From positions 62,001-126,000 of the forward strand of contig NZ_BBCJ01000003.1 of NCBI RefSeq assembly GCF_001311985.1: 64,000 nt of DNA. The letters are read 5' to 3'. The position numbers and the translations under genes were made by a program. Positions 49,573 through 61,734 of this stretch are shown here, piece by piece. The DNA is from Geotalea toluenoxydans JCM 15764. GTDB lineage: Bacteria; Desulfobacterota; Desulfuromonadia; Geobacterales; Geobacteraceae. Positions within the stretch are counted from its first letter, which is position 1. The number at the start of each line of letters is the position of its first letter. The notes beneath the pieces were generated by a model. That model searched no databases and was not told the DNA's origin. It was given only the letters and a program-made list of their open reading frames with translations.

Positions 49573-50223
49573 GTGAGTATTACAGCTACGCAAGTTAATG
49601 AATTGAGAAAAGCTACAGGCGCAGGCCTGATGGATTGCAAGAAAGCGCTGACGGAAACCGGTGGAGATCACGAGCAGGCTGTCGATTACCTGCGCAAGAA
49701 GGGACTTGCCGCGGCTTCCAAGAAAGCCGGTCGGGCTGCCACCGAAGGTCTGGTCGGCTCCTACATCCATGCCGGAGGGAAGATCGGCGTGCTCGTCGAA
49801 GTAAACTGCGAAACGGATTTCGTCGCCAAGAATGAAGGCTTCCAGAATTTCGTCAAAGACATCGCCATGCACATTGCCGCTGCATCCCCGCTTTACGTGC
49901 GCCGCGAAGAGGTTGATCCTTCCGTACTGGAGCGGGAAAAAGAAATATACCGGGCAAAGGCCAAGGAAAGCGGCAAACCCGACAATATCGTCGAGAAGAT
50001 CATCGAGGGGCAGGTCAACAAATTCTATGGCGATATCTGCCTCCTTGAGCAGGCGTTCGTCAAGGACCCGGACAAAACCGTCCAGACATATCTGAATGAA
50101 ACGATTGCCACCATCGGTGAGAATATCAGCATCCGACGGTTCGCCAAATTCATTCTCGGCGAAGGGCTGGAAAAGAAGGAAAGCGATTTTGCAGCGGAAG
50201 TTGCTGCCGCTGCCGGCGTCTGA
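49573..50223 (+). CDS. tsf: Elongation factor Ts
   Basis: EF-Ts, 216 residues, the guanine-nucleotide exchange factor for EF-Tu. It starts GTG behind [31 protein letters not shown] and [17 protein letters not shown] [13 protein letters not shown] begin it, followed by [15 protein letters not shown] and the EF-Tu contact region, and ends with a short coiled-coil-free core typical of the compact form. Directly follows rpsB. Confidence 0.97.
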   Translation: MSITATQVNELRKATGAGLMDCKKALTETGGDHEQAVDYLRKKGLAAASKKAGRAATEGLVGSYIHAGGKIGVLVEVNCETDFVAKNEGFQNFVKDIAMHIAAASPLYVRREEVDPSVLEREKEIYRAKAKESGKPDNIVEKIIEGQVNKFYGDICLLEQAFVKDPDKTVQTYLNETIATIGENISIRRFAKFILGEGLEKKESDFAAEVAAAAGV

Positions 50224-50232
50224 CAGGCAATA

Positions 50233-51028
<796 letters not shown>

Positions 51029-51029
51029 C

Positions 51030-51587
51030 ATGACCAAGGATGTCATTAGCGGCATGGGCAGTCATATGGACAAGACTATTGATTCACTGCGCAAGGAATA
51101 CCAGAAGGTTCGCACTGGTCGTGCCAGCACCAGCCTTCTCGATGAGATAAAGGTCGACTTCTATGGTACGCTGTCTCCGCTGAATCAGGTTGCAACCCTT
51201 GCAGTCCCCGAGCCCCGTACCATAACCCTGCAGCCTTGGGATGCAAAAATGATCCCCCCCATTGAGAAGGCAATAATGAATGCCAACCTGGGGCTCACCC
51301 CCGCCAATGACGGCAAGCTCATCCGTCTTAACCTCCCTCCTCTTACAGAGGAAAGGCGCAAAGAGATCGTCAAGCAGCTTAAGAAATTTGCCGAGGATGC
51401 GAAAGTCGCGGTGAGGAATATCCGCCGTGAAGCAATCGACGACCTGAAGAAGCTGGAAAAGGAAAAGAAGATCTCAGAAGACGACTTGAAACGCGCGGAG
51501 AAGGATGTCCAGGATGTGACCAACAGCCATGTGGCACGGATTGACGAAGTGCTGCTCCACAAGGAAAAAGAGGTTATGGAGGTTTGA
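51030..51587 (+). CDS. frr: Ribosome recycling factor
   Basis: RRF, 185 residues, which with EF-G splits post-termination ribosomes. [46 protein letters not shown] and the C-terminal helices [19 protein letters not shown] (as [14 protein letters not shown]) are the recognisable family blocks. The start lies one base past the pyrH stop, so they are read as one unit. Confidence 0.97.
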   Translation: MTKDVISGMGSHMDKTIDSLRKEYQKVRTGRASTSLLDEIKVDFYGTLSPLNQVATLAVPEPRTITLQPWDAKMIPPIEKAIMNANLGLTPANDGKLIRLNLPPLTEERRKEIVKQLKKFAEDAKVAVRNIRREAIDDLKKLEKEKKISEDDLKRAEKDVQDVTNSHVARIDEVLLHKEKEVMEV

Positions 51588-51647
51588 TGCCTCCTCTGTC
51601 AGCAATTGGCAGCACAATTTGCCTTGCACTGTACTTAAAAAGCGGTT

Positions 51648-51674
51648 TCCCCCTCTCACCAGGGGATTTTTTTA
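51648..51674 (+). terminator. Probable terminator after frr
   Basis: CCCCT (51650-51654) pairs with AGGGG (51661-51665) around a six-base loop and is followed by ATTTTTTT. The stem is short, so termination is likely partial. Confidence 0.6.
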
Positions 51675-51761
51675 TTTGAAGAGATGTTCCTTGGCCAGTA
51701 CCCGGTAACAGCATGTTCTATCGTCAGATAGCCTGACGGTGTCGATTTCTTGGGAAGGTGT

Positions 51762-52510
51762 ATGCACAGATTTGACAAGAGCAGTCTCCCCCACCACCTG
51801 GCAGTGATTATGGATGGTAATGGACGCTGGGCAAAGCAACAGATGTTGAAAAGAATCGTTGGACATCAGAAGGGCGTGGAAACCGTCCGCCTGATAGTGG
51901 AAGAATGCTCCAAGTTGGAAATCGCCTATCTGACGCTGTTCGCCTTCTCAGCCGAGAACTGGTTGAGGCCGAAAACAGAAGTAAAAGCCTCATGGCCCTG
52001 CTGAAGAAATTTGTCCGATCCGAACTCGGCCGCATGATGAGCAACAACATCCGTTTCAATGTCATCGGCAACCGGGCCGAACTGCCCGCCGACATCAACG
52101 CGGAGATCAGTGCGGCCATCGCCAAGACCGAGACCAACACTGGTATGCTCCTGACTCTTGCCCTCTCCTATGGGGGGCGCCAGGAAATAGCCGGTGCTGC
52201 CAGGAAGATTGCCTGTGACGTTGCTGCAGGCAACATCAAGCCCGAGGAAATCGACGAGAATACCTTCAACAATTACCTTTACACTGCAGCCATGCCGGAA
52301 CCCGATTTTCTTATCAGAACAAGTGGAGAGATGCGGATCAGCAATTTTCTCCTCTGGCAGTTGGCCTATACCGAGCTTTACTTCAGCGATGTGAACTGGC
52401 CCGATTTCGACAAAAAGGAGTTGTATAAGGCCTTCCGTCATTATCAATCGCGGGAACGCAGGTTCGGCAAAACCAGCGACCAGCTGCAGACCGGAATGCC
52501 TACCGCCTGA
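51762..52510 (+). CDS. uppS: Undecaprenyl diphosphate synthase, frameshifted
   Basis: cis-Prenyltransferase that makes the C55 carrier used for peptidoglycan, O-antigen and, here, the Ara4N donor. About 249 residues. HLAVIMDGNGRWAK holds the catalytic Asp; FSAENWLRPK and RTSGEMRISNFLLWQ follow. A lost A near 51985 in an A run breaks the frame within RPKTEVKSLMALL. ATG at 51762 follows GGAAGG. Essential gene, so treated as intact. Confidence 0.96.
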
Positions 52511-52537
52511 CAGGCCACAGTAAGGAAGAGGAGTGAC

Positions 52538-53334
52538 ATATCAAACGGCTAGCCACTGCAATAGTTCTTTTGCCCCTGCTCATACTGCTCATCGTCAAGG
52601 GGACTCCATTCGCCTTCTCCTGTTTCATTATCATTGTCTCCCTCCTGGGCCTTGTTGAATTTTATCAGATGGCACTGCCCGACAGAAAGACGGAGGGACG
52701 AGTGGCAGCAATTGCCGGCGCATTGGTCCTGACATCCTTTTTCCCTGCCGATCGCATCGTTATTCTTACCGCCATATCAGCCTTTGTTCTCTGCTTTTCA
52801 CTTGTCCTTCTCTTCAGGTTCCGGGACATCAGGCAAGCCGCCCAGGAATCGGCGCTGCTGATGATGGGGTTGCTATATGTTCCACTGCTTCTGGGGCATC
52901 TCATCCTGCTGCGCAATCTCCAGTTCGGCACACAGTGGATTCTGCTCTTGCTCGTCATCGTCATGAGCGGCGATAGCGCCGCCTACTACTGCGGTTCGAC
53001 CTGGGGCCGGACCAGGCTCTACCCCGAAGTAAGCCCGAAAAAAAGCGTCGAAGGCTCCCTTGGCGGCCTCTTCGGCAGCATTTTCGGAGCAGTGGCAACA
53101 AAACTGATTTTTTTTCCCCAACTCTCGTTTTTGGACTGCATCCTGACCGCCATTCTCCTTGGCGTGCTCGGGCAGTTGGGCGATCTTTTCGAATCCCTTC
53201 TCAAGAGGAGCTGCGGGGTCAAGGATTCGGGAACCATTATCCCCGGCCACGGCGGAATACTTGATCGCCTCGACAGCATACTTTTTGCTGCCCCGGCGGC
53301 TTTCTTCTACGCCTATTTCATTTTCAGACCATGA
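52538..53334 (+). CDS. cdsA: Phosphatidate cytidylyltransferase, start codon damaged
   Basis: CdsA makes CDP-diacylglycerol. About 265 residues, many membrane helices, and the signature GVKDSGTIIPGHGGILDRLDS near the C-terminus (with MSGDSAAYYCG and SPKKSVEGSLGG before it). No start codon is in frame at the expected place: the sequence reads ATATCAAACGG where ATGATCAAACGG would give MIKRLATA. One lost G at about 52539 explains this, with AGGAG just upstream. Otherwise a TTG at 52570 would be used. Confidence 0.92.
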
Positions 53335-53359
53335 TTCGTATTCTTCAAAGTGAGGCGCA

Positions 53360-54512
53360 ATGAAAAATCTTACCATCCTCGGTTCCACCGGATCGATCGG
53401 CGTCAGCACGCTGGAAATAGTCGCGGCACACCCGGAAAAATTCAAGGTCATTGCTCTTACAGCCGGAGAAAATCTTGATTTGCTGAAGGAGCAGATCAAT
53501 GCATTTGCGCCGCAGCTGGTTGCCGTCAAGAATGAAGAACTTGCCTTGAAACTGGAAAGAATGCTTTCCGGCAGAAAGACCGCAGTCATGCACGGTGTAG
53601 CGGGAATGATCGCTGCTGCAACGGCCTCGGATACTCACATGGTTGTCGCAGCCATCGTCGGTGCGGCCGGATTGCTTCCCACAGCTGCCGCCATCGAGGC
53701 CGGCAAGGATATCGCTCTTGCCAATAAAGAGACTCTCGTCACGGCTGGCCGCCTCATCATGGACATGGTCAAGGCCCGTGGCGTCAAGCTCTATCCTGTC
53801 GATAGCGAGCACAGCGCCGTCTTTCAGTCGCTGCAGGGGCATCGCAAGGAGGACGTAAGACGGATCATTCTCACCGCTTCCGGCGGCCCGTTCCTCAACC
53901 TCTCAGGAGAAAAACTGGCACAGGTGACGGTAAAGGACGCCCTCAATCATCCCAACTGGAGCATGGGACAGAAGATCACCATCGATTCAGCCTCCATGAT
54001 GAACAAGGGACTTGAAGTCATCGAAGCCCGTTGCTGTTCCACATGCCGGCAGAGAAAATTTCGGTTAATATCCATCCGCAAAGTATCATTCATTCCATGG
54101 TAGAATATAATGATGGATGCGTCATGGCCCAGATGGGCATTCCAGACATGAAGGCACCGATCGCCTACGCCCTCACCTATCCCGGCAGGTGCCGACTGGG
54201 GTAAAGCCGCTGGATCTTACCATGCTTTCCGGACTTACCTTCTTCAATCCGGATATAGTACGCTTCCCGGCGCTGCAACTGGCTTACCGAGCAATGGAAG
54301 ATGGGGAGAGCATGCCGACCGTCATGAATGCCGCCAACGAAGTGGCTGTAGCTGCGTTTTTATCCGGCAGAATAAAGTTCACTGACATCGCCCGTTCAAT
54401 TGAAAAAACCATGGATCTTCATCATCCCCGCACCCTTTCCAGCATCGAAGATGTAATTGAAATCGATCAATGGGGCCGCGAGAGATGTTCGGAGCTTCTC
54501 CAATCCTTTTGA
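53360..54512 (+). CDS. dxr: 1-deoxy-D-xylulose 5-phosphate reductoisomerase, frameshifted
   Basis: DXR makes MEP in the non-mevalonate pathway, about 384 residues. [16 protein letters not shown] (NADPH), [21 protein letters not shown] (metal), TASGGPFL and [23 protein letters not shown] (in pieces) are diagnostic. Two losses near 54033 and 54190 interrupt it; repaired text includes [12 protein letters not shown] and [12 protein letters not shown]. Same pathway as ispE at 4.8 kb. Confidence 0.96.
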
Positions 54513-54567
54513 TTCGCATGTTTGAAAACATGAATTCTACTCCAGCAACATTTTACAGGGGAAACGA

Positions 54568-55638
54568 ATGCAGAGCGTGATATCGGCAATCATCGCCCTT
54601 GGGGCTCTTATCTTCATCCACGAACTGGGGCATTTCATCTTTGCCAAATGGTTCGGCGTCGGCGTCGACAAGTTTTCCCTCGGTTTCGGTCCCAAGATAA
54701 TCGGCAAAAAACTTGGCGAAACTGAGTACCTTCTTTCCGCATTTCCCCTTGGCGGCTATGTGAAAATGGTCGGCGAGGGAGAAGACGCCGAGCTTACCGA
54801 AGAGGACAAAGCCCGCTCCTTTGCAGCCAAACCTCCCTTGCAGAGAATAGTCATTGTTGCCGCGGGACCTTTGTTTAACCTTCTTTTTGCCTATCTCATC
54901 TTCATCATCGTCTATATGGTCGGTGTACCGGCAGCAACCACCAAAATCGGCGAAGTCGTCAAGGACAAGCCTGCAGCCCGCGCCGGAGTGCAGGCTAAAG
55001 ACATGGTTACCGCCATTAACGGCAAGGTGGTCAATCGCTGGGAAGAACTTTCCTCCACCATTATCGAAGGAAAGGGACAGCCGGTGGAACTGCAGGTGCA
55101 GAGGGAGGGCAAGACTCTCACCTTCCACATAACACCTGAAAAACGAACAGCAAAGAACCTTCTGGGAGACACTGTTACTACGCCGGTTTTGGGAATCGTT
55201 TCGGCTGGGGAAATCGTCATCGACCACTTCGGTCCGATTGATGCGTTTACCAAAGGTAGCGCCCAGACATGGAATGTCATCAAGATAACTGTCCTGTCCC
55301 TGGTAAAGCTGGTGGAAAGAGCAATTCCGCTGGACACCATCGGCGGACCGATCATGATCGTCAAGATGGCCGGCCAGCAGGCCGCTGAAGGAAGTGCCAG
55401 TTTTCTCGCCTTCGTCGCACTTCTTTCGGTCAACCTTGGAATTTTAAACCTGCTTCCTGTGCCGATTCTGGATGGGGGTCATCTTTTTTTCTACCTCTGG
55501 GAAATAGTATTCCGGAAACCGGTCAGTCCAAAAGCGCGGGAAATCGCCCAGCAGATTGGCCTGGTATTGTTGATAAGCCTGATGGTCCTTGCTTTCTATA
55601 ACGATATTGCCAGATACTTCATCGGACAAAATCAATAA
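54568..55638 (+). CDS. rseP: Site-2 membrane protease RseP
   Basis: Zinc intramembrane protease, 356 residues, that cleaves anti-sigma factors and leftover signal peptides. The active site is FIHELGHFIFAKWFG; a second motif NLLPVPILDGGH provides the third ligand. One PDZ domain (about 110-200) lies between helices: GVPAATTKIGEVVKDKPAARAGVQAKD (in parts). Intact. It closes the dxr-rseP pair typical of proteobacteria. Confidence 0.96.
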   Translation: MQSVISAIIALGALIFIHELGHFIFAKWFGVGVDKFSLGFGPKIIGKKLGETEYLLSAFPLGGYVKMVGEGEDAELTEEDKARSFAAKPPLQRIVIVAAGPLFNLLFAYLIFIIVYMVGVPAATTKIGEVVKDKPAARAGVQAKDMVTAINGKVVNRWEELSSTIIEGKGQPVELQVQREGKTLTFHITPEKRTAKNLLGDTVTTPVLGIVSAGEIVIDHFGPIDAFTKGSAQTWNVIKITVLSLVKLVERAIPLDTIGGPIMIVKMAGQQAAEGSASFLAFVALLSVNLGILNLLPVPILDGGHLFFYLWEIVFRKPVSPKAREIAQQIGLVLLISLMVLAFYNDIARYFIGQNQ

Positions 55639-55671
55639 CTACCGTAACGACCTTTGCAAGGAAGCCACCCA

Positions 55672-56361
55672 TTGAAGCTTCTCACCATCGACACCTCCAC
55701 CAGCACCTGCAGTGTAGCACTGACCATTGATCAGCGTCTGGCGGGAGAGTACCTGCTCCAGCTTGACAGAACACTGACCAACCGGCTTCTGTCCTGCGTC
55801 GATACCCTGCTCAGCGATGCCGGGATTCGGACCTGCGATCTGGACGGATTTGCCGTCGCCCTTGGACCCGGCTCATTCACCGGGGTAAGAGTCGGAGTGG
55901 CAACGGTAAAAGGCCTGGCACTGGCCGTAGACAAACCGGTCGTCGGCTTTTCCTCACTGGCCATGTTAGCCGGAAATCTCCCGTGGAGCTCCTTTCCGGT
56001 CTGTCCCATGTTCGACGCCCGGAAGAAAGAGGTTTATGCCGGTATATACCGCTGCAAAGAAGTGCCCCATCCACTGGCTGCGGATTGTGTCCTTCCTCCG
56101 GCCGATTTTCTGAAAAAGATCAATGGCCCAGCCGTATTCATTGGGGAAGGGTCTGAGAAATATCGCGATCTGATCACCTCATCCATGGGAGCCGATGCCT
56201 TCTTCGCCCCCTGGAATGTCCATCAGCCCCGCGCCTCGGCCGGAGCTCTCCTTGCAGCCGACTTGTTCTCCAAAGGCAAATCGGTTCCACTTGCCGAACT
56301 TAATCCCATCTATATCAGGCCGTCCGAAGCCGAACTGGCCAAACTTCACAGACACCCCTGA
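55672..56361 (+). CDS. tsaB: tRNA threonylcarbamoyladenosine protein TsaB
   Basis: TsaB/YeaZ supports TsaD in making t6A37 of tRNA; 229 residues. It starts TTG at 55672 (LKLLTIDTSTSTCSVAL) with AAGGAAG upstream. GFAVALGPGSFTGVRVGVATVKGLA and PMFDARKKEVYAG are the family blocks. No other t6A gene is in the window. Confidence 0.94.
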   Translation: MKLLTIDTSTSTCSVALTIDQRLAGEYLLQLDRTLTNRLLSCVDTLLSDAGIRTCDLDGFAVALGPGSFTGVRVGVATVKGLALAVDKPVVGFSSLAMLAGNLPWSSFPVCPMFDARKKEVYAGIYRCKEVPHPLAADCVLPPADFLKKINGPAVFIGEGSEKYRDLITSSMGADAFFAPWNVHQPRASAGALLAADLFSKGKSVPLAELNPIYIRPSEAELAKLHRHP

Positions 56362-56688
56362 ACCCCTGCGCCACCCCACAACGTGTCTTAATTAATACAA
56401 TTTGGTTGTATATTTGCATTATTTTTACACCTTGAGCCCCTGCCACGGTAATTTTTAGTTATTTTAAGTACTTACTGCCTCCCAGCGACAGTTGAGGCCG
56501 CCAATAAGCCATTGTTCCGGCTGATCTTGCCTGTATTTCAGCGGGAATTTTCTATTTAAAAGGTACATGCCGATAGCTCACTCGCGAGATTAAGAATTCA
56601 TTATAAAGAAATAACATTAAAAGCCCACCTATAGGACAAACTGGCCGTACGGCAACAGCTTTGGCCTGTCAGGCTTGCAGGAGGCAAC
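56362..56688. other. Intergenic region before the giant cytochrome
   Basis: The 327 bases after tsaB contain no credible gene. An inverted repeat ATACAA-TTTGG-TTGTAT at 56395-56411 lies in an AT-rich patch and could be an operator or part of a promoter; I find no clear -35/-10 pair. The cytochrome's GGAGG site is near 56680. Confidence 0.4.
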
Positions 56689-59600
56689 ATGTACGGCACC
56701 GTTATAAGGCGGATGACAAGCTGCTTGTGGACATTGATGTTGCTGACTTTGTTATCCGGAACTGCGGCAGCCTCCATTTCCTGTTACGACTGTCACGGCT
56801 CTCGCAGTACGCATGATTACCGGCCGTTGATGACACCTACCGCAATATCACCACCGGCGGCTTTCAGGGCAAACACAGGCACATCTTCCCCTGACAGCCG
56901 GACCGGCAAGCTGCAGCATCTGCCACCGCGGCAGCCAGGACTATACGTCCTCCCACCGCGATGGGCTGATCAGCCTCACCCCGAATATAAATAATTCCCC
57001 TTCGCCAGAACCGGCGCTTTACAGGAACCACACCTCGGCATTCCGCAACTGGACAACACCGTTCCCCCAGACGGCAGAACCTGTCCTCGGCAAGTGCACC
57101 AACGTCAATTGCCACTTCGAGGCCGATACTCCCCTATGGGGAAACCCGTTTCCTCAGAATCAGCCTGCCTGCGGCAACTGCCATGGCCTCCCTCCCGCCA
57201 ACGGCAGTCACCCTGCCACCACTGGTTCCGGGAAGAAACATGGCGACTACTACGGTACTGACGAGAACAGCTGCAGCAAGTGCCATCCCGGCCACAACAC
57301 CTTTTCCCATGCAACTAGCGCCGGACATCGGCCCATCCTACTTCAATTTACAACGCACCCAAACGGTGGCGGCTCATATTCAGGTGTCATGACGAACATT
57401 AATTATCTGCCTTCGCAAAATAAGGACAGAAATGGCACCTGCAGCGGCATCTACTGCCATTCCAACGGCAGTCCTGACGGCAGGGGTACCGTCTCCGGCA
57501 CCCCCACCTGGGGAGGAAGCGTCACCTGTACCGGCTGCCATGGCGGAAACAGCGATACCTCCTCCATGAGTCCTCGTCACGACAAGCATGCTGGTGATTA
57601 CCAGTACCAGTGCGACAAATGCCACAGCGCCACCGTCACCGGCTCGACAGCCATTAGTGATCGGAACAGGCATGTTGACGGGCAGAAGGATGTTGCATTA
57701 AAAGAGGGTGGCAGTTTCGGTGATTCGACAAAGCAGTGCACCAACACCTACTGCCATTCCAACGCCCTTGGCCGGCAGGGTTTCAGGACACCGGCATGGA
57801 ACGAAGCTGGACCGTATAAATGCTTTTACTGTCACAAGGGGCTCACCTCCGACTCTACTGCAGCCAATTGCGCCGAGATCGGCGGGGTCTGGGACAGCGA
57901 ACACGGCGCCTGTACCCCCTTCGTCAATATCTCCACCAATGCCCATGCCAAGCATGTGGGACCCCAGTGGATCCGCAAGTATCCCTGCAGCTACTGCCAT
58001 AACCAGACAGTGGATGCAACAGGGAGTATCAAGGACATGACCAGACATGCCGATGGTTCGAAGCAGGTGGTAATCGATTCTCAATGGGCAATAGATGGGC
58101 GCCCTGCGCCCTCATATAATTCGGATTCCAAGATCTGCAGCAACGTCTACTGCCACTCCGACGGTACGGCCAACCCCCTGGACGAGGAAGTTAAGCAGCC
58201 CAATTGGCCCAACAAGGATGGTCACGTTGCAATGCCTGCCATGGCCACCCCATTACCGGAACATGCAACGCCTCCGGCTGTCACGACGGTACTACCCACG
58301 ACGGCAGAACCTGGGCGGTCTATACCGGCTGGACCACAGGTTCGGAATGGCGTGCTGCGATGCCCATATTCCGCAATGAAGGACCTGGTGAAGTAAGGGC
58401 AAACTCCCACCCCCGCCATACCGGAACATCATTCACATGCGGTAACTGCCATACAGCCACTGTCGTCAATGGTGATTGCGAGACCTGCCATGCTGGAGGA
58501 CTCCCTGCCGGCAACATGGGCGAAATCGCCCATATCAACCCGGCCTATCACGTCAACAAGATCAGCGACGTCTTGTTCAGGCAGGAGGTTCATACAACAG
58601 GAGCAGCAAGACGTGCTCGAACACCCGTTGCCATACGGGTACTTCCAATCCGCAGTGGGGGGCATCCATAGATTCCAGCATCATCTGCCTGAACTGTCAC
58701 GGGACCATGGATACCGATGTCGACACCTTTACCGCCTTCAATAACGGCACCATGGCAAAAGTTAACCTGAGCCAGTGGGTGACCACCGGACATGGCCGTT
58801 ATTCCACAGCAGGCCGCTATCCCTGGTCCAATAATCCTGCTGCCAATTTCCCCAGTAACCCCTGCTGGTATTGCCACGACAACACCGTCGTCCACGGGGG
58901 CGAGGAAAACTATTTCCGACTGAAAAAGCACCCCCAGTACGAGCAGCGCTTCGACAAGGAATGCGCATACTGCCACATGGAACACAAGGATTATGAATGT
59001 ATCCAGTGCCATGTGAGCCAGACTGAGAGTCTTGCCCCCCAGGCAACCATGAGCGGCATCACGGTAAAACTGAGAACGGGGGAGACGCGCACGGACTGGC
59101 CGGATCATGCTGGCTGAATGGCTGCACCACTACCGGCTGCCACGACAGCGACGACGGTCTTTTCTCTTCAGGCGGACACAAAGGGCATTCCACTGGTGCC
59201 GGAACATGGACCACCGCCCAGAAAGCGGACATAAAGAATCAGTACGTAATGATGGGTGTCTGCCTGCAGTGCCACGACGACGATTCGGTCGGACAGTGTA
59301 CATTCTGCCACGCGCCCCCGCCAAGCAACCCCGGCAAATACTCCCTGGGCTACAATCCGGGAACAGGGTTCATCAAACCGAAGCAGGCACGTGCCTCGGC
59401 CGCACACTTCGGCAAAAAGCACTGGAATTCCTACCAGACAAACGGCGTCTGGAAAGGGGGCAAATTCTGCTGGGACTGCCATGATCCCCACGGCGACAGC
59501 AATATTTACATGATCCAAAGCCAGGTAGCCACCACCACCGATGGCAAGTATGGACGCCCGATTACCAGGGCCGCAGTATCCTTTACCCAAAAGACGAGGG

Positions 59601-61722
59601 GCCTCGATTATGCCGGGACTCAACCAGACTCTGCAATGTCTGCCACGGACCGGATTCGAAACATTATCTGAGCAATTTCAGTGACGGCCACAATTCCAAC
59701 AAGATCTGCACCACCTGCCACATGCACCGCTTCGCCGACGGGCACGCCGATTCCCAGCCCTGCAACTCCTGTCACAGCAATGCCAAGCCGGTACCCAAGC
59801 ACGTGGCCTTCGGTTTGCCGGTTGTCTGCGTCAAATGTCATGCGGGATCCATCGGTAACCGGGGAGATGTGATAGGCCAATTCAACAGCAATTCCCATCA
59901 TGTACAGGGAGTAACGCTGACCGGCCGCCAGTGCTATGCCTGTCACTGGGAGGCAACCGAGTTCGGCACCATCGATGCCACCTACCATGAAGGTTTCAAC
60001 TTCAATTCCTACTCCGGAGTGAAAGATGCAAAGGTCGACCTGGTCGTCTGGCAGAAGGAACGGCGTCCCACCTTCTACAGCGCCACTTCAGCCATCCAGT
60101 TTATCGCCAACCGCATTGCCACGGTCAATGAGCGAGAGGAGGTGGGTAAACTCAACAACCACTGCATCTCCTGCCATTCAGATCAGAATAATTCCGCTAC
60201 CCCTTTCAATGACTGCAAGACTCCGCGCCAGTATGCGTGGGATGGGCAATCCATCGCCTCACGCTATCAGCAGAAGGGAACCACCACCTGGGGCAAGGTC
60301 AATTCCGGCAGCTGGCCCGACGCCAACCGCAAGGATACCGTCGTCAAGGCATTATCAGCTCACGGCAATGCAACCGCCAACCAGGGGGGATGGGATGCGG
60401 CAAACGGCTATGACGCCGCTCCCCCCAATACCAGAGCAAGTTCAATAAATGTTCAGTGTTATGACTGCCACAACTCTCACGGCTCAAAGGTCAACGGAAC
60501 CACCACCAGCTACGTGACCTTCAACAACACCCGTAACGGGGGAAATCTCAAGGAAACACAGAACGGCAAGGGTGGATATGCCACGACGTACATGGCGCAG
60601 AAGAATGCAACGGGCAAGAATGCCTATGAAGCCGGGGCCGGTCAATGCTTCGACTGCCATGAAACCCAGAATGCTTCCTTAACCAGGCCCTGGGGGTATC
60701 AGTCCACCTTCAGCGCCAGCCAGCCGATCATGGGCTACGATGACAGCCCCAAATTCGGTGGCGGTACCAAGGGACGCTACACCCGGTTCCCCTACCGCAG
60801 CAAGACAACCGTTGCCGGCACCCACTTTTCCGCCTCCAGCTTGCTCAACTATACGACCCATGAGCGCATCAACGGCCTCTGTACACCCTGCCACGATCCC
60901 CATGGCGTATCGCTGACAATGGGAGAGCAGATGCCCTATGCTGTGCCGCTGTTAAAGGGAACCTGGATGACCAACCCCTATAAGGAGGATGCACCACCTC
61001 CAAATGCCAGCGGTGGCAGGGCAACTCCGCCCAACAGCTGGGGTGGGCCACCTGCCCGGGATTACAGTGTCCCCACAGGTTGGGACGCCAGAAGGCCGAC
61101 GGTTCCCGTGCTGCTCGGCTGGAACAGTGACCGCAACGCCTTCAATACAAATCGTATTAATGAAACGCCAAAGCAGTTCGCCGGATTGTGCACGCGCTGC
61201 CACCAGCAGGAAAAACTTACCGACGGCATCAACAAGAACACCCCCTGGAAATCCCGTGACCGGATCCATGAAACAGTCAAAGGCTGGGGAGCCAATACCG
61301 AGCATTCTTTCACCTGCTCAAAATGTCACCAGCCACACTCATCGGGATTGCCACGGTTGATGGTCACCAACTGCCTGGACTATCAGCACCGGGGCAGAGT
61401 CTCGTCAGGAGGAAAGGTCGCTGCCACGGACCTGAGTGCCACATACGGGGGAGATGTGAGTGGTGGCCACTGGGGTTATCCCATTGGAGGAAGCATCAAC
61501 GACAAGATGTTGCCGAGCGATGCCGCCTACAAGGCTGATCCTTATAAATATGAAGCCTTCACCCAATGTCATTTGAGGCGGTCTGATATTATCATTACGC
61601 CTCCGTACCCAACCCTTGTAGATGAATTCCAGACAGTCCCGGACCAATGGCCCCAGGAAAACATGTGGAACAATGTAACGCCATGGCCGAGCAGCGTGCC
61701 ACCCCGCAGCTACAGCAAGTGA
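56689..61722 (+). CDS. Giant multihaem c-type cytochrome (about 36 haems), frameshifted
   Basis: Exported cytochrome of about 1,680 residues. A signal peptide (CLWTLMLLTLLSGTAAA) leads into CYDCH. In the repaired chain I count 36 haem sites: 29 CxxCH and seven CxxxxCH (e.g. CTNVNCH, CSGIYCH, CSNVYCH, CTTTGCH). The paired C4-CH/CxxCH spacing is the Geobacter-type domain (TIGR01904-like). A 37th, FTQCH near 61565, lacks its first Cys. About six single-base losses break the frame (near 56833, 56890, 58228, 58580, 59104 and 59630), and coding continues across each. It is likely periplasmic or extracellular for electron transfer. Only 12 bases separate it from the propeller protein. Confidence 0.9.
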
Positions 61723-61734
61723 TGGAGAAATGAC

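Noticed and set aside
57389..58396. Separate small cytochromes between 56.7 and 61.7 kb
   Set aside because: Only the first segment has a signal peptide and ribosome binding site, and coding with haem motifs runs on without a gap at each frame change, so a single gene is simpler.
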